A stretch of 64,000 nt of DNA, taken from NCBI GenBank assembly GCA_963785815.1, contig CAWAWN010000001.1:682001-746000 (forward strand). Direction: 5' to 3'. Every line of letters begins with the position of its first letter. Within the stretch, counting starts at the first letter, position 1. Both the position numbers and the translations under genes were made by a program. Origin of the DNA: UBA4742 sp963785815. Lineage in GTDB: Bacteria > Actinomycetota > Acidimicrobiia > Acidimicrobiales > Acidimicrobilacustridaceae. Of this stretch, positions 17,363 through 26,035 are shown piece by piece. The notes below the pieces were generated by a model. The model did no database searches, was not told where the DNA came from, and saw nothing but the letters and a program-made list of their open reading frames with translations.

Positions 17363-17697
17363 TCAGCCGTCGGGGCAGTTGCCCAGGGTCGGGTTCCGGA
17401 CGGTCGCGTCGGGCATGAGCGTGTCGCAGAAGACGGCACCATCGAGGACCCGCCGGTCAGGTCAGCCCCGGTGAGGTCGGCGTCGGTGAGGTTCACGCCG
17501 GTCAGGTTCGCGCCGGCGAACTTGGCGCCGTTGGCGTTGCTGTCGGCCAGATCCACCCCCGACAGGTTGGCCCCTCGGAGGTCGGCGCCGACGATCGATC
17601 CGAACCGCAGGTCGGCCTTCACGAGCTGGGCCCTTCGCAGGTCTGCCCCGTTCAGGCTGGCCAGGGCGAGGGTCCGCCGGGGGTCCGGCGGACCCGC
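17363..17697 (-). pseudogene. Pentapeptide-repeat gene fragment, 5'-truncated and frameshifted
   Basis: Directly after the LLM gene stop, minus-strand frame reads repeats such as NGADLRRAQLVKADL, ADLRGANLSGVDL and GANLTGVNLTDADL without any proper start. Near 17450 the frame shifts by one base, after which it ends LDGAVFCDTLMPDATVRNP and a stop at 17363. That ending is nearly the same as the end of the intact pentapeptide lipoprotein at 43317-44801, so this is a decayed paralogue. Confidence 0.8.
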
Positions 17698-18618
17698 TCA
17701 GGCCCGGGTGGCCAGGTCGCGCAGCAGGGCGCGGCTCCGCGCCCGAGAGCCCCGCGTGTCGGAGCCCACGGGGAAGATGGCGGCCCACACGTCGGTGGCG
17801 CCGGCGTCGAACAGCGCCTGGATCTGCGACTCCACCGAGGCCTCGTCACCCACGACGGCGGCCTCGGCCGGGCCGGCCACCTCGCCGATGTCGAGCAACC
17901 GCCGGTAGTTGGGCAGGTCGCCGTAGCCCGCGAACATCGAACCCGCCGCGCCCCGTGCCTCGTCGAGGTCGTCGTGCACGGCCACGGGGAGGCCCGCCAC
18001 CACCCGTGGCTCGGCTCGTCCCGCGGCGGCGGCCGCGGCCCCCACCCGCGGCGCCACATGGACCTCGACCGCCCGGGCGTTGCCCATCCACAAGATCGTC
18101 CCGTCCGCCTGCTCGCCGGCCACCCGCAGCATCCGAGGCGCCAGGGCGGCGACCAACACCGACACCGGCGGATCGACGGGCGCGCCGCGGCCCGGGAGGT
18201 GGACGCGGAACTCCTCGCCGTCGACGTCGACCGCCTGGCCGGCCAGCATGGCGGCGACGATGCGCACGTACTCCTCGGTGTGCCGTCCGGGGTGGGCGTA
18301 GGAAAGGCCGTAGGCCTGCTCGACCGGGAGCTGGTGCGACGGCCCGAGCCCGAGGGTGAAGCCCGGGCGGCCCATGGCCGTGGCCACCGAGATCGCCCGG
18401 TTGGCCTGCAGCACCGGGTGGGCGGTGTAGGTCTGGAGCACCGAGGTGCCCAGCTCGATGGAGGTCGTGGCTCGACCAGCGAGGGCCATGGCCACCAGCG
18501 GGTCGGCGGCGATGGCGCTGGCGTACCAGAGGCTGGTGAAGCCGTCGGCCTCGGCCCGCACCGCCTGGTCGACCAGCCCGTCGGTCGTTGCCGCACCACC
18601 ACTCAACCCGATCCTCAT
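17698..18618 (-). CDS. LLM-class F420-dependent oxidoreductase
   Basis: 306-residue TIM-barrel protein of the luciferase-like monooxygenase group that uses F420 in actinobacteria. Typical segments are GFTSLWYASAIAADPLVAMA, TSIELGTSVLQTYTAHP, RPGFTLGLGPSHQLPVEQ and HTEEYVRIVAAMLAGQ. Start MRIGLSGG at 18618 is the family norm. It stands alone in front of tRNA-Gly on the opposite strand; no clue to substrate. Confidence 0.92.
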   Translation of the reverse strand: MRIGLSGGAATTDGLVDQAVRAEADGFTSLWYASAIAADPLVAMALAGRATTSIELGTSVLQTYTAHPVLQANRAISVATAMGRPGFTLGLGPSHQLPVEQAYGLSYAHPGRHTEEYVRIVAAMLAGQAVDVDGEEFRVHLPGRGAPVDPPVSVLVAALAPRMLRVAGEQADGTILWMGNARAVEVHVAPRVGAAAAAAGRAEPRVVAGLPVAVHDDLDEARGAAGSMFAGYGDLPNYRRLLDIGEVAGPAEAAVVGDEASVESQIQALFDAGATDVWAAIFPVGSDTRGSRARSRALLRDLATRA

Positions 18619-18701
18619 GGGAGCGAAGGTAGCCGGGGCGGATGCGCCAGACCGATTGGCGCCCGGGGTGAGCCCGCCGAGGCGTTATGTTGACCAGGCC
18701 C

Positions 18702-18773
18702 GCGGGTGTAGCTCAATGGCTAGAGTCCCAGCCTTCCAAGCTGGTCATGCGGGTTCGATTCCCGTCACCCGCT
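18702..18773 (+). tRNA. tRNA-Gly(TCC)
   Basis: Cloverleaf with acceptor GCGGGTG/CACCCGC, anticodon loop CTTCCAA between CCAGC and GCTGG, and T-arm GCGGG-TTCGATT-CCCGT. Anticodon TCC. No CCA is encoded. A decayed integrase follows 200 bp downstream, so this tRNA is a likely former integration site. Confidence 0.96.
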
Positions 18774-18975
18774 CTCGTGTGAATTCGCAGGTCAGCCGCC
18801 CTATCCGCTGCGCCTGCCGGGTCGGTCGGCCCCTTCGAATCCGGCTTCGTGCCACTGCCGTGCCACTTCTCCCGCCGTCGTCCGCGACGGTGCCCTCCCG
18901 TTGGGGTGGGTCGGGGTGTCGGGAGCGCGGCGACGGCCACCTCTGACAGGCGCTGAGCAGTGCGAGGTGACCGGG

Positions 18976-19570
18976 ATGGCGGGACAGCGCAACGGGTGGG
19001 GCAGCGTGCGCAAGCTGCCCTCGGGTCGCTACCAGGCCCGCTACCAGGTCGACCACCAGACGTTCCGGGCGCCGACCACGTTCGCCACCAAGCGCGAGGC
19101 CGACGACTTCCTGGCCGGCGTGCGCGCCGACCTGCGCCGCGGACTGTGGATCGACCCGGCGGCGGCGTCGGTGACGCTTCGGGACTACGCCTGGGACTGG
19201 CTGGGCCAGCACCCGGGACTGCGCCCTCGGACCCGGGAGCTGTACGAGTCCGAGCTGCGGCTGCACATCCTGCCGGTGCTCGGCGATGTCGGGCTGGGGG
19301 ATCTGACGGTGGCCCGGGTGCGTTCGTGGCGGGCCGGGCTGTTGCATGCGGGCCGTCGCGGGCCGTCGACGGTGGCCAAGTGCTACCGGCTGTTGCGGAC
19401 CATCTCGAACACCGCGGTCGACGACGAGCGGATCGGGCGCAACCCCTGTGTGATCCGCGGCGCCGGGCCCGACCGGTCTGCTGTTCTGCCGCACAGGGCC
19501 AGCCCCATCCGCCGGGCCAACTTCCAGGTGGCCTGGGACCGGGCCCGCCAGGCGCCCCACCGGCCGCTAT
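18976..19570 (+). pseudogene. Tyrosine-type site-specific integrase, truncated remnant
   Basis: From ATG 18976: N-terminal arm-binding segment (GWGSVRKLPSGRYQARYQVD), the TKREADDFLAGVRADLRRG linker and the core-binding SAM-like domain (VTLRDYAWDWLGQHPGLRPRT to ISNTAVDDERIGRNPC). After about residue 175 the catalytic domain is nearly all missing; only SPIRRANFQVAWDRARQA remains before similarity stops near 19570, where an opposite-strand gene ends. The R-H-R-Y catalytic residues are gone. Together with tRNA-Gly just upstream it marks a lost integrative element. Confidence 0.85.
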
Positions 19571-19935
19571 CTGATCGCACAGCTGTGCGGGCCGGTGAGG
19601 ATGTTGACCCTCTCGATCATGGTCCGATCAGCACCAGTGAGCTCGACCAGGTCGCAGGAGATCACCGAATCCCAGACGAGGACCCGAGATCGGAGGAGGT
19701 CAACCGAGGCCGCGCCGTGGTCACTGGCGTTGATGCGGTCCGCCAAGGAGTAGAGGTCACCGACCGGGTAGCGGCGAACAGGCCCGGGGCCGGGAAGCCC
19801 TGTCCACGCCGTGACCCCGAAGAACAGCGCGACAGCCACTACGACCGCCGCCAGCCCAAACAGGGCGCCGCGAACCCATCTACGAGAGAGGGGCTGCCGC
19901 GCACCCGACAGCGGGTCCTCCGTCTCCGCCTCCAT
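19567..19935 (-). CDS. Hypothetical membrane-anchored protein
   Basis: 122 residues from ATG 19935. A charged start is followed by one transmembrane helix (VRGALFGLAAVVVAVALFFG, about residues 20-39) and an outer domain of 75 residues ending VNILTGPHSCAIR, with two cysteines. No family recognised. Its stop lies at the breakpoint of the integrase remnant, so its C-terminal end may have been changed by that rearrangement. Confidence 0.5.
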   Translation of the reverse strand: MEAETEDPLSGARQPLSRRWVRGALFGLAAVVVAVALFFGVTAWTGLPGPGPVRRYPVGDLYSLADRINASDHGAASVDLLRSRVLVWDSVISCDLVELTGADRTMIERVNILTGPHSCAIR

Positions 19936-20136
19936 GCCATCCACGGTACCTTCACCGTCTCGCCTGAGACCGTGGCCTGGACGTCGGCGAGACCGTCGCC
20001 GTTGGCGTAGTACGACTTTGGCTGAGTCGGGTGACTTCGACGGTGAGCCCGTGATGCCTGCGGCGTTTCGACCGCCATGCATTGGCCCGGGGGCATCGAT
20101 CGCGCCCGTGGGTGTCATGGGCGCCCCGTGCCGCTG

Positions 20137-20739
20137 TCAACGTGGCTCCCTCCACATAGCCCACACGACCGGTCCGCGGGGCACCGAGATCTCATCGGTG
20201 ACCACGAACCCGTGTCGCTCGTAGAACGGAATGTTGCGTTCCTTCGAAGACTCGAGGTAGATCCGGTCGCCGTCCCGGTCGCAGCGATCGAGGACCGGCG
20301 CCATGATCGCCGAGCCGCCGCCGTGGCCCTGCCAGGCGGGATCGGTCCCCAGCATCTGGAGGTACCAGTGCGGTTCGGTCGGGTGATGTCTGGGGAAATA
20401 CATCAGCCCCTGGGCGCACGACACGATCCGCAGCCCAACAAGACTGGTGGTCACGAGCCCGAGCCTCGCATCGGCGTACCAGGCCAACGGGAAGGTGCCC
20501 GGGGGGTTCCAGATCGCGGCGCAGCGGCCGTCATCGCCGGTGTAGACCTCGCCGAACGGGATCGAGACGCGAAGCAACGCACGGAAGAACCGAGGCAGCT
20601 TCCGCCGCCGAGCCCTTTCGCCGGGAAACAGCCAGGTGGTGAGCGGGTCGTCGTCGAACGCGCTGGCCAGTGTGGTCGCGAGCACCTGAACATCGACGGG
20701 TTCCGCCCTCCGAACCGTGTGGGCACCCACGGAGCGCAC
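20137..20739 (-). CDS. GNAT family N-acetyltransferase
   Basis: About 200 residues from GTG 20739. Acetyl-CoA-binding motif A is seen as LQMLGTDPAWQGHGGGSAIM, followed by YLESSKERNIPFYERHGF, the usual GNAT strand-helix-strand. The N-terminal half (RRAEPVDVQVLATTLASAF, DDPLTTWLFPGE) is like that of actinobacterial GNAT proteins of unknown substrate. The open frame extends to 20820, but the extra arginine-rich residues look non-coding. Confidence 0.88.
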   Translation of the reverse strand: MRSVGAHTVRRAEPVDVQVLATTLASAFDDDPLTTWLFPGERARRRKLPRFFRALLRVSIPFGEVYTGDDGRCAAIWNPPGTFPLAWYADARLGLVTTSLVGLRIVSCAQGLMYFPRHHPTEPHWYLQMLGTDPAWQGHGGGSAIMAPVLDRCDRDGDRIYLESSKERNIPFYERHGFVVTDEISVPRGPVVWAMWREPR

Positions 20740-20954
20740 AATAGCGACCGCGGTCCATCGTCGGTGTGGACGCCACCTCCGGTGGCACGACGGACCCACT
20801 CGGCGACCGAGAGACCGCACTCGGGGCCCCTGCTGTTTCCCGAACCGGCGCTCGGAGCGTGCGCCGAGGTGCCTGATTGGGTGGCCGCGCCCTTTGGCCC
20901 GATCGATCGCTCCCGTTGTGGTGCAGACGAGGGCTTGACCGCTCTACTTGGTTG

Positions 20955-21407
20955 ATGGATCAGGGTCGTTTCGAGGCGTTCTTGGAGACGGTCCGGCCGC
21001 GGCTGGGCCGGGCGTTCGTCGCCGGCTACGGCCTCGAGCGGGGCCAGGAGGCCTTGGCTGAGGCCCTGGCGTACGCGTGGGAGCACTTCGACGAGTTGGC
21101 GGCGATGGAGAACCCGGCCGGCTACCTCTATCGGGTCGGTGGAAGCCGCACCCGGCGGCGTCGGTATCCGACTGGGCTACCAGCCCCCGAGGCGCTGGGC
21201 TTGCCCTCCGTCGAGCCGAAGCTCGCCATCGCACTCGCCGACCTCACCGACCGGCAGCGGGTGTGCGTGGCGTTGGTCCACGGCTACGGCTGGAGCCACC
21301 GGGAGACTGCGGAGCTGCTCGGCCTATCGCGCTCCTCGGTCCAGAACCATGTGGAACGTGGGCTCGAACGCCTGCGACAGACAATTGGGGTGTACCACGA
21401 TGGCTGA
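20955..21407 (+). CDS. RNA polymerase sigma factor, ECF-like
   Basis: 150 residues from ATG 20955. Region 2 is short (RFEAFLETVRPRLGRAFVAG, ALAEALAYAWEHFDELAAM), region 4 is clear: LADLTDRQRVCVALVHGYGW followed by the helix-turn-helix SHRETAELLGLSRSSVQNHV. This arrangement is typical of SigE-like sigma factors in actinobacteria. The downstream gene starts eight bases before its stop, and that neighbour has a membrane anchor, so the two form a probable sigma/anti-sigma pair. Confidence 0.85.
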   Translation: MDQGRFEAFLETVRPRLGRAFVAGYGLERGQEALAEALAYAWEHFDELAAMENPAGYLYRVGGSRTRRRRYPTGLPAPEALGLPSVEPKLAIALADLTDRQRVCVALVHGYGWSHRETAELLGLSRSSVQNHVERGLERLRQTIGVYHDG

Positions 21408-22335
21408 TCTTGCTGAGGATCTTCGGACCTACTTCGACGAGCTGGCCCGCCGAGCTGAGGCCCACGCGGCCTCGCCTGTGGCTTCCCCGCCGCCGAACGG
21501 CCAACGGTCGGGTCGCCGCGCCCTAACCCTTGCTGCGGCGCTCGTCGTGCTGGTGGCAGCCGGCATCGCCCTCTTCTTGCTGCACCCACCCGGTTCGCCG
21601 TCAGTCGAGGTCCGAAGCACCACCGCACCCAAAGCCGAGAGCCGATGGCACCTGACCGTGACACCGAGCGACCACCTTGCGGACGGCCAGCGCGTGCACA
21701 TCCACGCCACCGGATTCAACCCGCATCAGATGACGAGCATCGCCACCTGTGACGCCCGCAACCTCGAACCTGGCGTCGGGGACGCGGCCTGCGACGCACC
21801 TACCTCCGCCCCCGCGAACCCTGACGGCGTCCTCGACACGACGTACCTCGTCCGACGCATCATCAGGGTCAACGGCGATGCCTTCGATTGCGGCCGTGAG
21901 CCGCGAGGATGTGACCTCGCCATCAGCCCGGCCCAGCAGCCCAACCCCGGCGTGGAACATGTCGGCCGACGCATCCAGTTCGCTCCTGGGCCCGCCGAGC
22001 CACTCCCAGCCTTGTCGCTGACCCCGAACACCGGCTTTCGCGACGGCCAGACGATCACGGTGACAGGGACGAACTTCCCGGCCAACGCGAGCATCTGGGT
22101 CGCTGAGTGCCCACCTACCGACTGCGGGTATCAGGCATTCGGTGTTCTCACCCAGAGCGACCGGAACGGCTCGTTCCACCAGCAACTCACACTGCACCGC
22201 ACCTTCACCATCCCCTCGAGCGACGGTCCTCCACACGTATTCGACTGCATCACGGGCTGCACCATTCTCGGCCATGCCAATCCACCAGCCGCGCAGCTGA
22301 GCACCGACCTGCCCTTCACCATGTCGCGAAGCTGA
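21400..22335 (+). CDS. Membrane-anchored protein with two neocarzinostatin-like domains (possible anti-sigma factor)
   Basis: 311 residues from ATG 21400, overlapping the sigma gene by eight bases. Short cytoplasmic part (MADLAEDLRTYFDELARRAE) like those of anti-sigma factors, one transmembrane helix (ALTLAAALVVLVAAGIALFL, about 41-60), then two extracellular immunoglobulin-like modules of neocarzinostatin type, each with the pattern 'DGQ..... GF/NFP....... C': LADGQRVHIHATGFNP and FRDGQTITVTGTNFPANAS, with paired cysteines. I infer that it holds the sigma factor in check in response to an outside signal; no zinc-finger HxxxCxxC motif is present, so the anti-sigma role is not shown by sequence. 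Confidence 0.75.
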   Translation: MADLAEDLRTYFDELARRAEAHAASPVASPPPNGQRSGRRALTLAAALVVLVAAGIALFLLHPPGSPSVEVRSTTAPKAESRWHLTVTPSDHLADGQRVHIHATGFNPHQMTSIATCDARNLEPGVGDAACDAPTSAPANPDGVLDTTYLVRRIIRVNGDAFDCGREPRGCDLAISPAQQPNPGVEHVGRRIQFAPGPAEPLPALSLTPNTGFRDGQTITVTGTNFPANASIWVAECPPTDCGYQAFGVLTQSDRNGSFHQQLTLHRTFTIPSSDGPPHVFDCITGCTILGHANPPAAQLSTDLPFTMSRS

Positions 22336-22380
22336 TGGATCGTGCAGCGGACCCCCGAGCTTGCCGAGTTCTTGCCGAGG

Positions 22381-23553
22381 TCAGGTGGAGCGGAGGGCTT
22401 CGGCCGGCGCCAGCGAAGCGGCTCGGTGAGCGGGGTAGAGGCCTGCCACGGCCCCGATGCCGCCAGCTGCCAGCACGGCCACGACGAGCACGCTCGGGGA
22501 TGCTGTCACCGGCCACCCCCGAACGGCCCCGTAGGTTGCAGCCAGGACCGTGCCCGCGACCGCGCCGAGGGTCCCGCCGGCGAGTGACACGCCGAGCGCC
22601 TCGCCCACGAACTGCACGGCGATGTCGATCGAGGTGGCACCCAGGGCGCGGCGCACTCCGATCTCGACGCGCCGCTCGAGCACGGACACGACCAGCATGT
22701 TGGCGATCCCGAGTCCGCCCACCATCAGGGCCACCGCGCCGATGCCCACCAGGAGCGCGGTGTAGGCGGAGGTGGCGGCGGCTCGCGCCGTGAGCGCGTC
22801 GGAGGGGCGGGTGATGGCGACGGCCTGAGGGGTCTGGGGATCGGCGGTGGCGGCGAGTACGGCCTGCACCGCGGTGATCTCGGTCGGGTCGGCACGGACG
22901 TAGATCGTGGATGGGGAGCCGTCGGCGCCGAACGCGGCTCGGGCCTGCGTGAAGGAGATCAGCGCGGATCGGTCGAGCTCGGGGGCCAGCAGGGAGGGGT
23001 CGAGCACGCCGATCACGGTGAACCAGCGCTGGCCCAACCACACCTGGGCACGGCCGTCGACCAGGTCGACCCCGAGGTAGCTGGCGGCCTGCGCCCCGAG
23101 GACGACCACCGGGAACCGGTCGGTGACCGCGGCCAGGAACTGTCCGCCGTCGAGGTGTAGCCGGAGGGTGCCGGCGAGGTCCGAGCCGGTGGCCAGGACG
23201 CCGATCCCGCCGGTGTCGGCGGAGTCGACCCGGTCGGTGCGGCGGACGGACTGGGCGAGCACCTCGGTGCCCGACGCGTGCTGCACGGGCGCGATGCGCC
23301 CCACCATGGCGACCGAAGCAGGACTCAGGTGGACGGTGCCGGAGCCAGGGTCCTGCCCTGGGGTGACGGTGAGCAGGTTGGTCCCGAGGGCGTCCACCCG
23401 GGCCACCACCGCGGCACGAGAGGAGGACGACAGCACGAGCACGGCCACCATGGCGGCGACCCCCAGGGCCACACCAGATGCGCACAGGACCACGCGGCCG
23501 GTCCGTCCCCGGAAGCCGACGGTGGCCACGGCCGCGCAGTCGGTCAGCTTCAC
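22381..23553 (-). CDS. ABC transporter permease, MacB/FtsX type
   Basis: 390 residues from GTG 23553. N-terminal helix (VVLCASGVALGVAAMVAVLVL), large extracytoplasmic MacB-type domain (TNLLTVTPGQDPG onward), then three C-terminal helices of the FtsX fold (YTALLVGIGAVALMVGGLGI; the ERRVEIGVRRALGAT coupling motif; VAVLAAGGIGAVAGLYPA). It works with the adjacent ATPase, whose stop overlaps this start (GTGA), and with the adaptor gene upstream. Confidence 0.92.
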   Translation of the reverse strand: MKLTDCAAVATVGFRGRTGRVVLCASGVALGVAAMVAVLVLSSSSRAAVVARVDALGTNLLTVTPGQDPGSGTVHLSPASVAMVGRIAPVQHASGTEVLAQSVRRTDRVDSADTGGIGVLATGSDLAGTLRLHLDGGQFLAAVTDRFPVVVLGAQAASYLGVDLVDGRAQVWLGQRWFTVIGVLDPSLLAPELDRSALISFTQARAAFGADGSPSTIYVRADPTEITAVQAVLAATADPQTPQAVAITRPSDALTARAAATSAYTALLVGIGAVALMVGGLGIANMLVVSVLERRVEIGVRRALGATSIDIAVQFVGEALGVSLAGGTLGAVAGTVLAATYGAVRGWPVTASPSVLVVAVLAAGGIGAVAGLYPAHRAASLAPAEALRST

Positions 23554-24239
23554 CGGCGTATGTGCCCGTCCACGATGTCCACCTGTCGGGCGGCCGCGGC
23601 CGCTACTTCGCGGTCGTGGGTGATCATGGCCATCGTGCTGCCGGCCTGGTTCAGCTCGCCGAGGATGTCGAGTACGGCTCGACCCGCGGCGCGGTCGAGG
23701 TTGCCGGTGGGCTCGTCGGCCAGCACGATGGTGGGTCGACCGACCACGGCGCGGGCGATGGCCACACGTTGCTGCTCGCCGCCTGAGAGTTGCGCTGGGC
23801 GATGGTCGGCGCGGGCGGCGAGGCCGACCGATGCGAGGGCCGCCCGGGCCAGGGTGAGTCGGAGCGGGCGGGCGACACCCTGATAGAGCAGAGCCGTCTG
23901 GAGGTTCTCGATGGCCGACAGGTGCGGCAGCAGGGCGAAGTGCTGGAACACGAAGCCGAGGTGGTGCGAGCGCAGGCGGGCCAAGCCCCGGTCGTCGAGG
24001 CCCTCGACGGTCTGGCCGGCCACCTCGATGCTGCCGGAGGTCGGCCGTTCGAGGGCACCCATGAGGTGCAACACGGTGGACTTGCCCGAGCCCGACGGCC
24101 CGACCAGCGCCACCCACTCGCCTGGCCGGACGGTGATCGACGCGTCGACCACCGCGTCGACGGGAGGTGGTCCGGCATAGGTCTTGGTCACAGCCTGGAG
24201 ACGAACCGCGGCGACTGATTGCTCGCCGTTCGGGTTCAC
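23550..24239 (-). CDS. ABC transporter ATP-binding protein, MacB/LolD type
   Basis: 229 residues with Walker A GPSGSGKST, Q-loop FVFQHFALLPHLS, signature LSGGEQQRVAIARA, Walker B IVLADEPTGNLD and the H-loop MITHD. It powers the permease encoded next. GTG start overlaps the adaptor stop by four bases. The family exports peptides, antibiotics or lipoproteins. Confidence 0.95.
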   Translation of the reverse strand: MNPNGEQSVAAVRLQAVTKTYAGPPPVDAVVDASITVRPGEWVALVGPSGSGKSTVLHLMGALERPTSGSIEVAGQTVEGLDDRGLARLRSHHLGFVFQHFALLPHLSAIENLQTALLYQGVARPLRLTLARAALASVGLAARADHRPAQLSGGEQQRVAIARAVVGRPTIVLADEPTGNLDRAAGRAVLDILGELNQAGSTMAMITHDREVAAAAARQVDIVDGHIRR

Positions 24240-25336
24240 TGGGCGATCACCACTCGTTGGCCGGCCTCCAAACCCGGGCCGGAGACCTCCACGAGGCTCT
24301 GGGCGAACAGGCCGGTCCTCACGCCGACCAGCCGCCGACCGTGCGAGTCGACCACCTCGACCCCGTAGCCGCCCTCGGCCAGAGCCAGCAGGGCGGTCAC
24401 CGGCACGGCCAGCACCTGGTGACGGACCGCCACCGCCACCGCCACCGTCACCTGCGTCCCAACCGCCACCGCTGGGGTCCCGGTCGACGAGTCGAGTGCC
24501 GCGGTGACCCTCACCGTCGAGGTGGTGCCCGAAGCGGCCGGAGCGTTCGATCCCGAGCCCGTGGCGGACCCCGGGCCGGAACCGTCCGGGACCACTGCGT
24601 CGATGCGTCCCGTGGTCTGGTGGCCGTCGAGGAGGTCGATCCCGACCCGGGTACCGATCGGCACCTGGTCCCTACGATCGGCGTCCAGCTCGAACGTGGC
24701 GACTGGTTGGGTGGAGGTGGCCTGGTAGGGAGCGGTCACCGAGGCAGGCTGGCCGATGTCGGCCTGAAGCGGACCGATGCGCACGGGCCCGGCCGTGAAC
24801 ACCACCCGTCCAAGCTCGAGAACGCCGGTTGGGGTCATCCCGTGGGCACGCTGCAGCTGCTCGATGGCCGCGGTCGTGGCCCACCCGAGGTGACCGTCGA
24901 CGACGATGTCGTGGTCTGTGTCGTCGCCCAGCGCGACGAGCCCTGCCTGGAGTTGCGCAACATCAGGCCCGTCGGTCATGGCGGGCTGGAAGGCGCGGAA
25001 CGCCGGGACGTTCCCGGTCATCTCGAGCACCGGTTGGTCGTCGACCGCGAACAGGGTCCCCCCGGCCGGGACGATCTGGTCGGGGGTGGGCAGCCAGGTG
25101 TAGGTGCCGTCCAGGCGGTTGACGATGGGCGGGATGGGAGCGAAGTCCAGCGTCCCGTTGGCCGAGGTGGTGGCAGTCAGGTTGGTGCGCACCACCGCCG
25201 CGGTGGCCGCGGCGAGCGGGTGGAGGCTGGGATCGGTGGTGGCCCGCGCGCGACGCGCCCCGACGGCGGCGGAGACCCCGGCCACGGCCCCCAGCAGGGC
25301 GACGCCGGTGATCACGACCAGGACTCTTCGCTTCAA
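24236..25336 (-). CDS. HlyD-like periplasmic adaptor with peptidoglycan-binding domain
   Basis: 366 residues from a TTG start that overlaps the preceding stop (TTGA). N-terminal signal anchor (RRVLVVITGVALLGAVAGVS), then a lipoyl/barrel-sandwich part broken by an inserted peptidoglycan-binding module (DVAQLQAGLVALGDDTDHDI; GWATTAAIEQLQRAHGMTPT), and C-terminal beta-barrel (QVLAVPVTALLALAEGGYGV). Actinobacterial MacAB-type systems carry just such adaptors. The gly/ser-rich stretch near residue 270 is a linker. Confidence 0.85.
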   Translation of the reverse strand: MKRRVLVVITGVALLGAVAGVSAAVGARRARATTDPSLHPLAAATAAVVRTNLTATTSANGTLDFAPIPPIVNRLDGTYTWLPTPDQIVPAGGTLFAVDDQPVLEMTGNVPAFRAFQPAMTDGPDVAQLQAGLVALGDDTDHDIVVDGHLGWATTAAIEQLQRAHGMTPTGVLELGRVVFTAGPVRIGPLQADIGQPASVTAPYQATSTQPVATFELDADRRDQVPIGTRVGIDLLDGHQTTGRIDAVVPDGSGPGSATGSGSNAPAASGTTSTVRVTAALDSSTGTPAVAVGTQVTVAVAVAVRHQVLAVPVTALLALAEGGYGVEVVDSHGRRLVGVRTGLFAQSLVEVSGPGLEAGQRVVIAQ

Positions 25337-25950
25337 GGGCCGGTCCCGTCGTCCTTGACCCCGCGGGGCAGCAGGTGGCGACAGGCCTGATCGGCGGCCC
25401 GGAACTCGGGCGAGTAGCGGCCGGTCGAGGAGGCGATGCCGGGCACGTGGCCCAGGTTGAGCACCCCTTGCGGGGTGGGGTCGAGCATGCCGATCTGATG
25501 GGCGCGCATGCAGGCCGCGTAGGCCGCCAGCGCGTCGAGCTCCGTCCCGCTCATCGTCGGCTGGTGGGCCTGCTTCATGGCGATCAGACCTGACAGGAGG
25601 TGCCGGCAGGCCTCGTCCGCCGCCTGGAAGGTGGGGTTGTCGGACGCGCCCTCGGGCAGCTCCAAGCTCAACCCGGGATGGCCCGGTCGGTGCACCGGGT
25701 CGGGGACATCTGATCCGTGGGCGCGCATGCAATGCGCATAGGCGACCATGTCGGCGTCGAAGTCGGTGCCCGCGGTCGTAGTCGGACCGTGGCCGCTCAA
25801 CGACGCAACCCCCGGGCCCCGACTCGAGCCGCACCCGGCCAGGGCCATTCCGACCAGCGCCATGCTGACCAGACCCACGAGTCTCCCCAACGCGAGCCGA
25901 TGACGGCGGTGGCGCGGCCTCGCGGCCCATCTCCTGTGTTCGACAGACAT
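25333..25950 (-). CDS. Putative lipoprotein with duplicated Cys motif
   Basis: 205 residues; basic N-terminus, hydrophobic segment and lipobox ALAGC at about residues 37-41. The mature part holds an internal duplication: AYAHCMRAHGSDVPDP and AYAACMRAHQIGMLDP, each followed by a C-containing helix (ADEACRHLL, ADQACRHLL). I know this layout from actinobacterial lipoproteins linked to MacAB-like exporters, of unknown role. First gene of the export operon and divergent from the two-component genes. Confidence 0.75.
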   Translation of the reverse strand: MSVEHRRWAARPRHRRHRLALGRLVGLVSMALVGMALAGCGSSRGPGVASLSGHGPTTTAGTDFDADMVAYAHCMRAHGSDVPDPVHRPGHPGLSLELPEGASDNPTFQAADEACRHLLSGLIAMKQAHQPTMSGTELDALAAYAACMRAHQIGMLDPTPQGVLNLGHVPGIASSTGRYSPEFRAADQACRHLLPRGVKDDGTGP

Positions 25951-26035
25951 GAGGGCCTTGTACCGGATCGGGCATGTCTCGGCCGTCACCGACTTGGAGA
26001 CAGCGGCGTTATGCCGTGAATGGCAGCCTGGGGCC

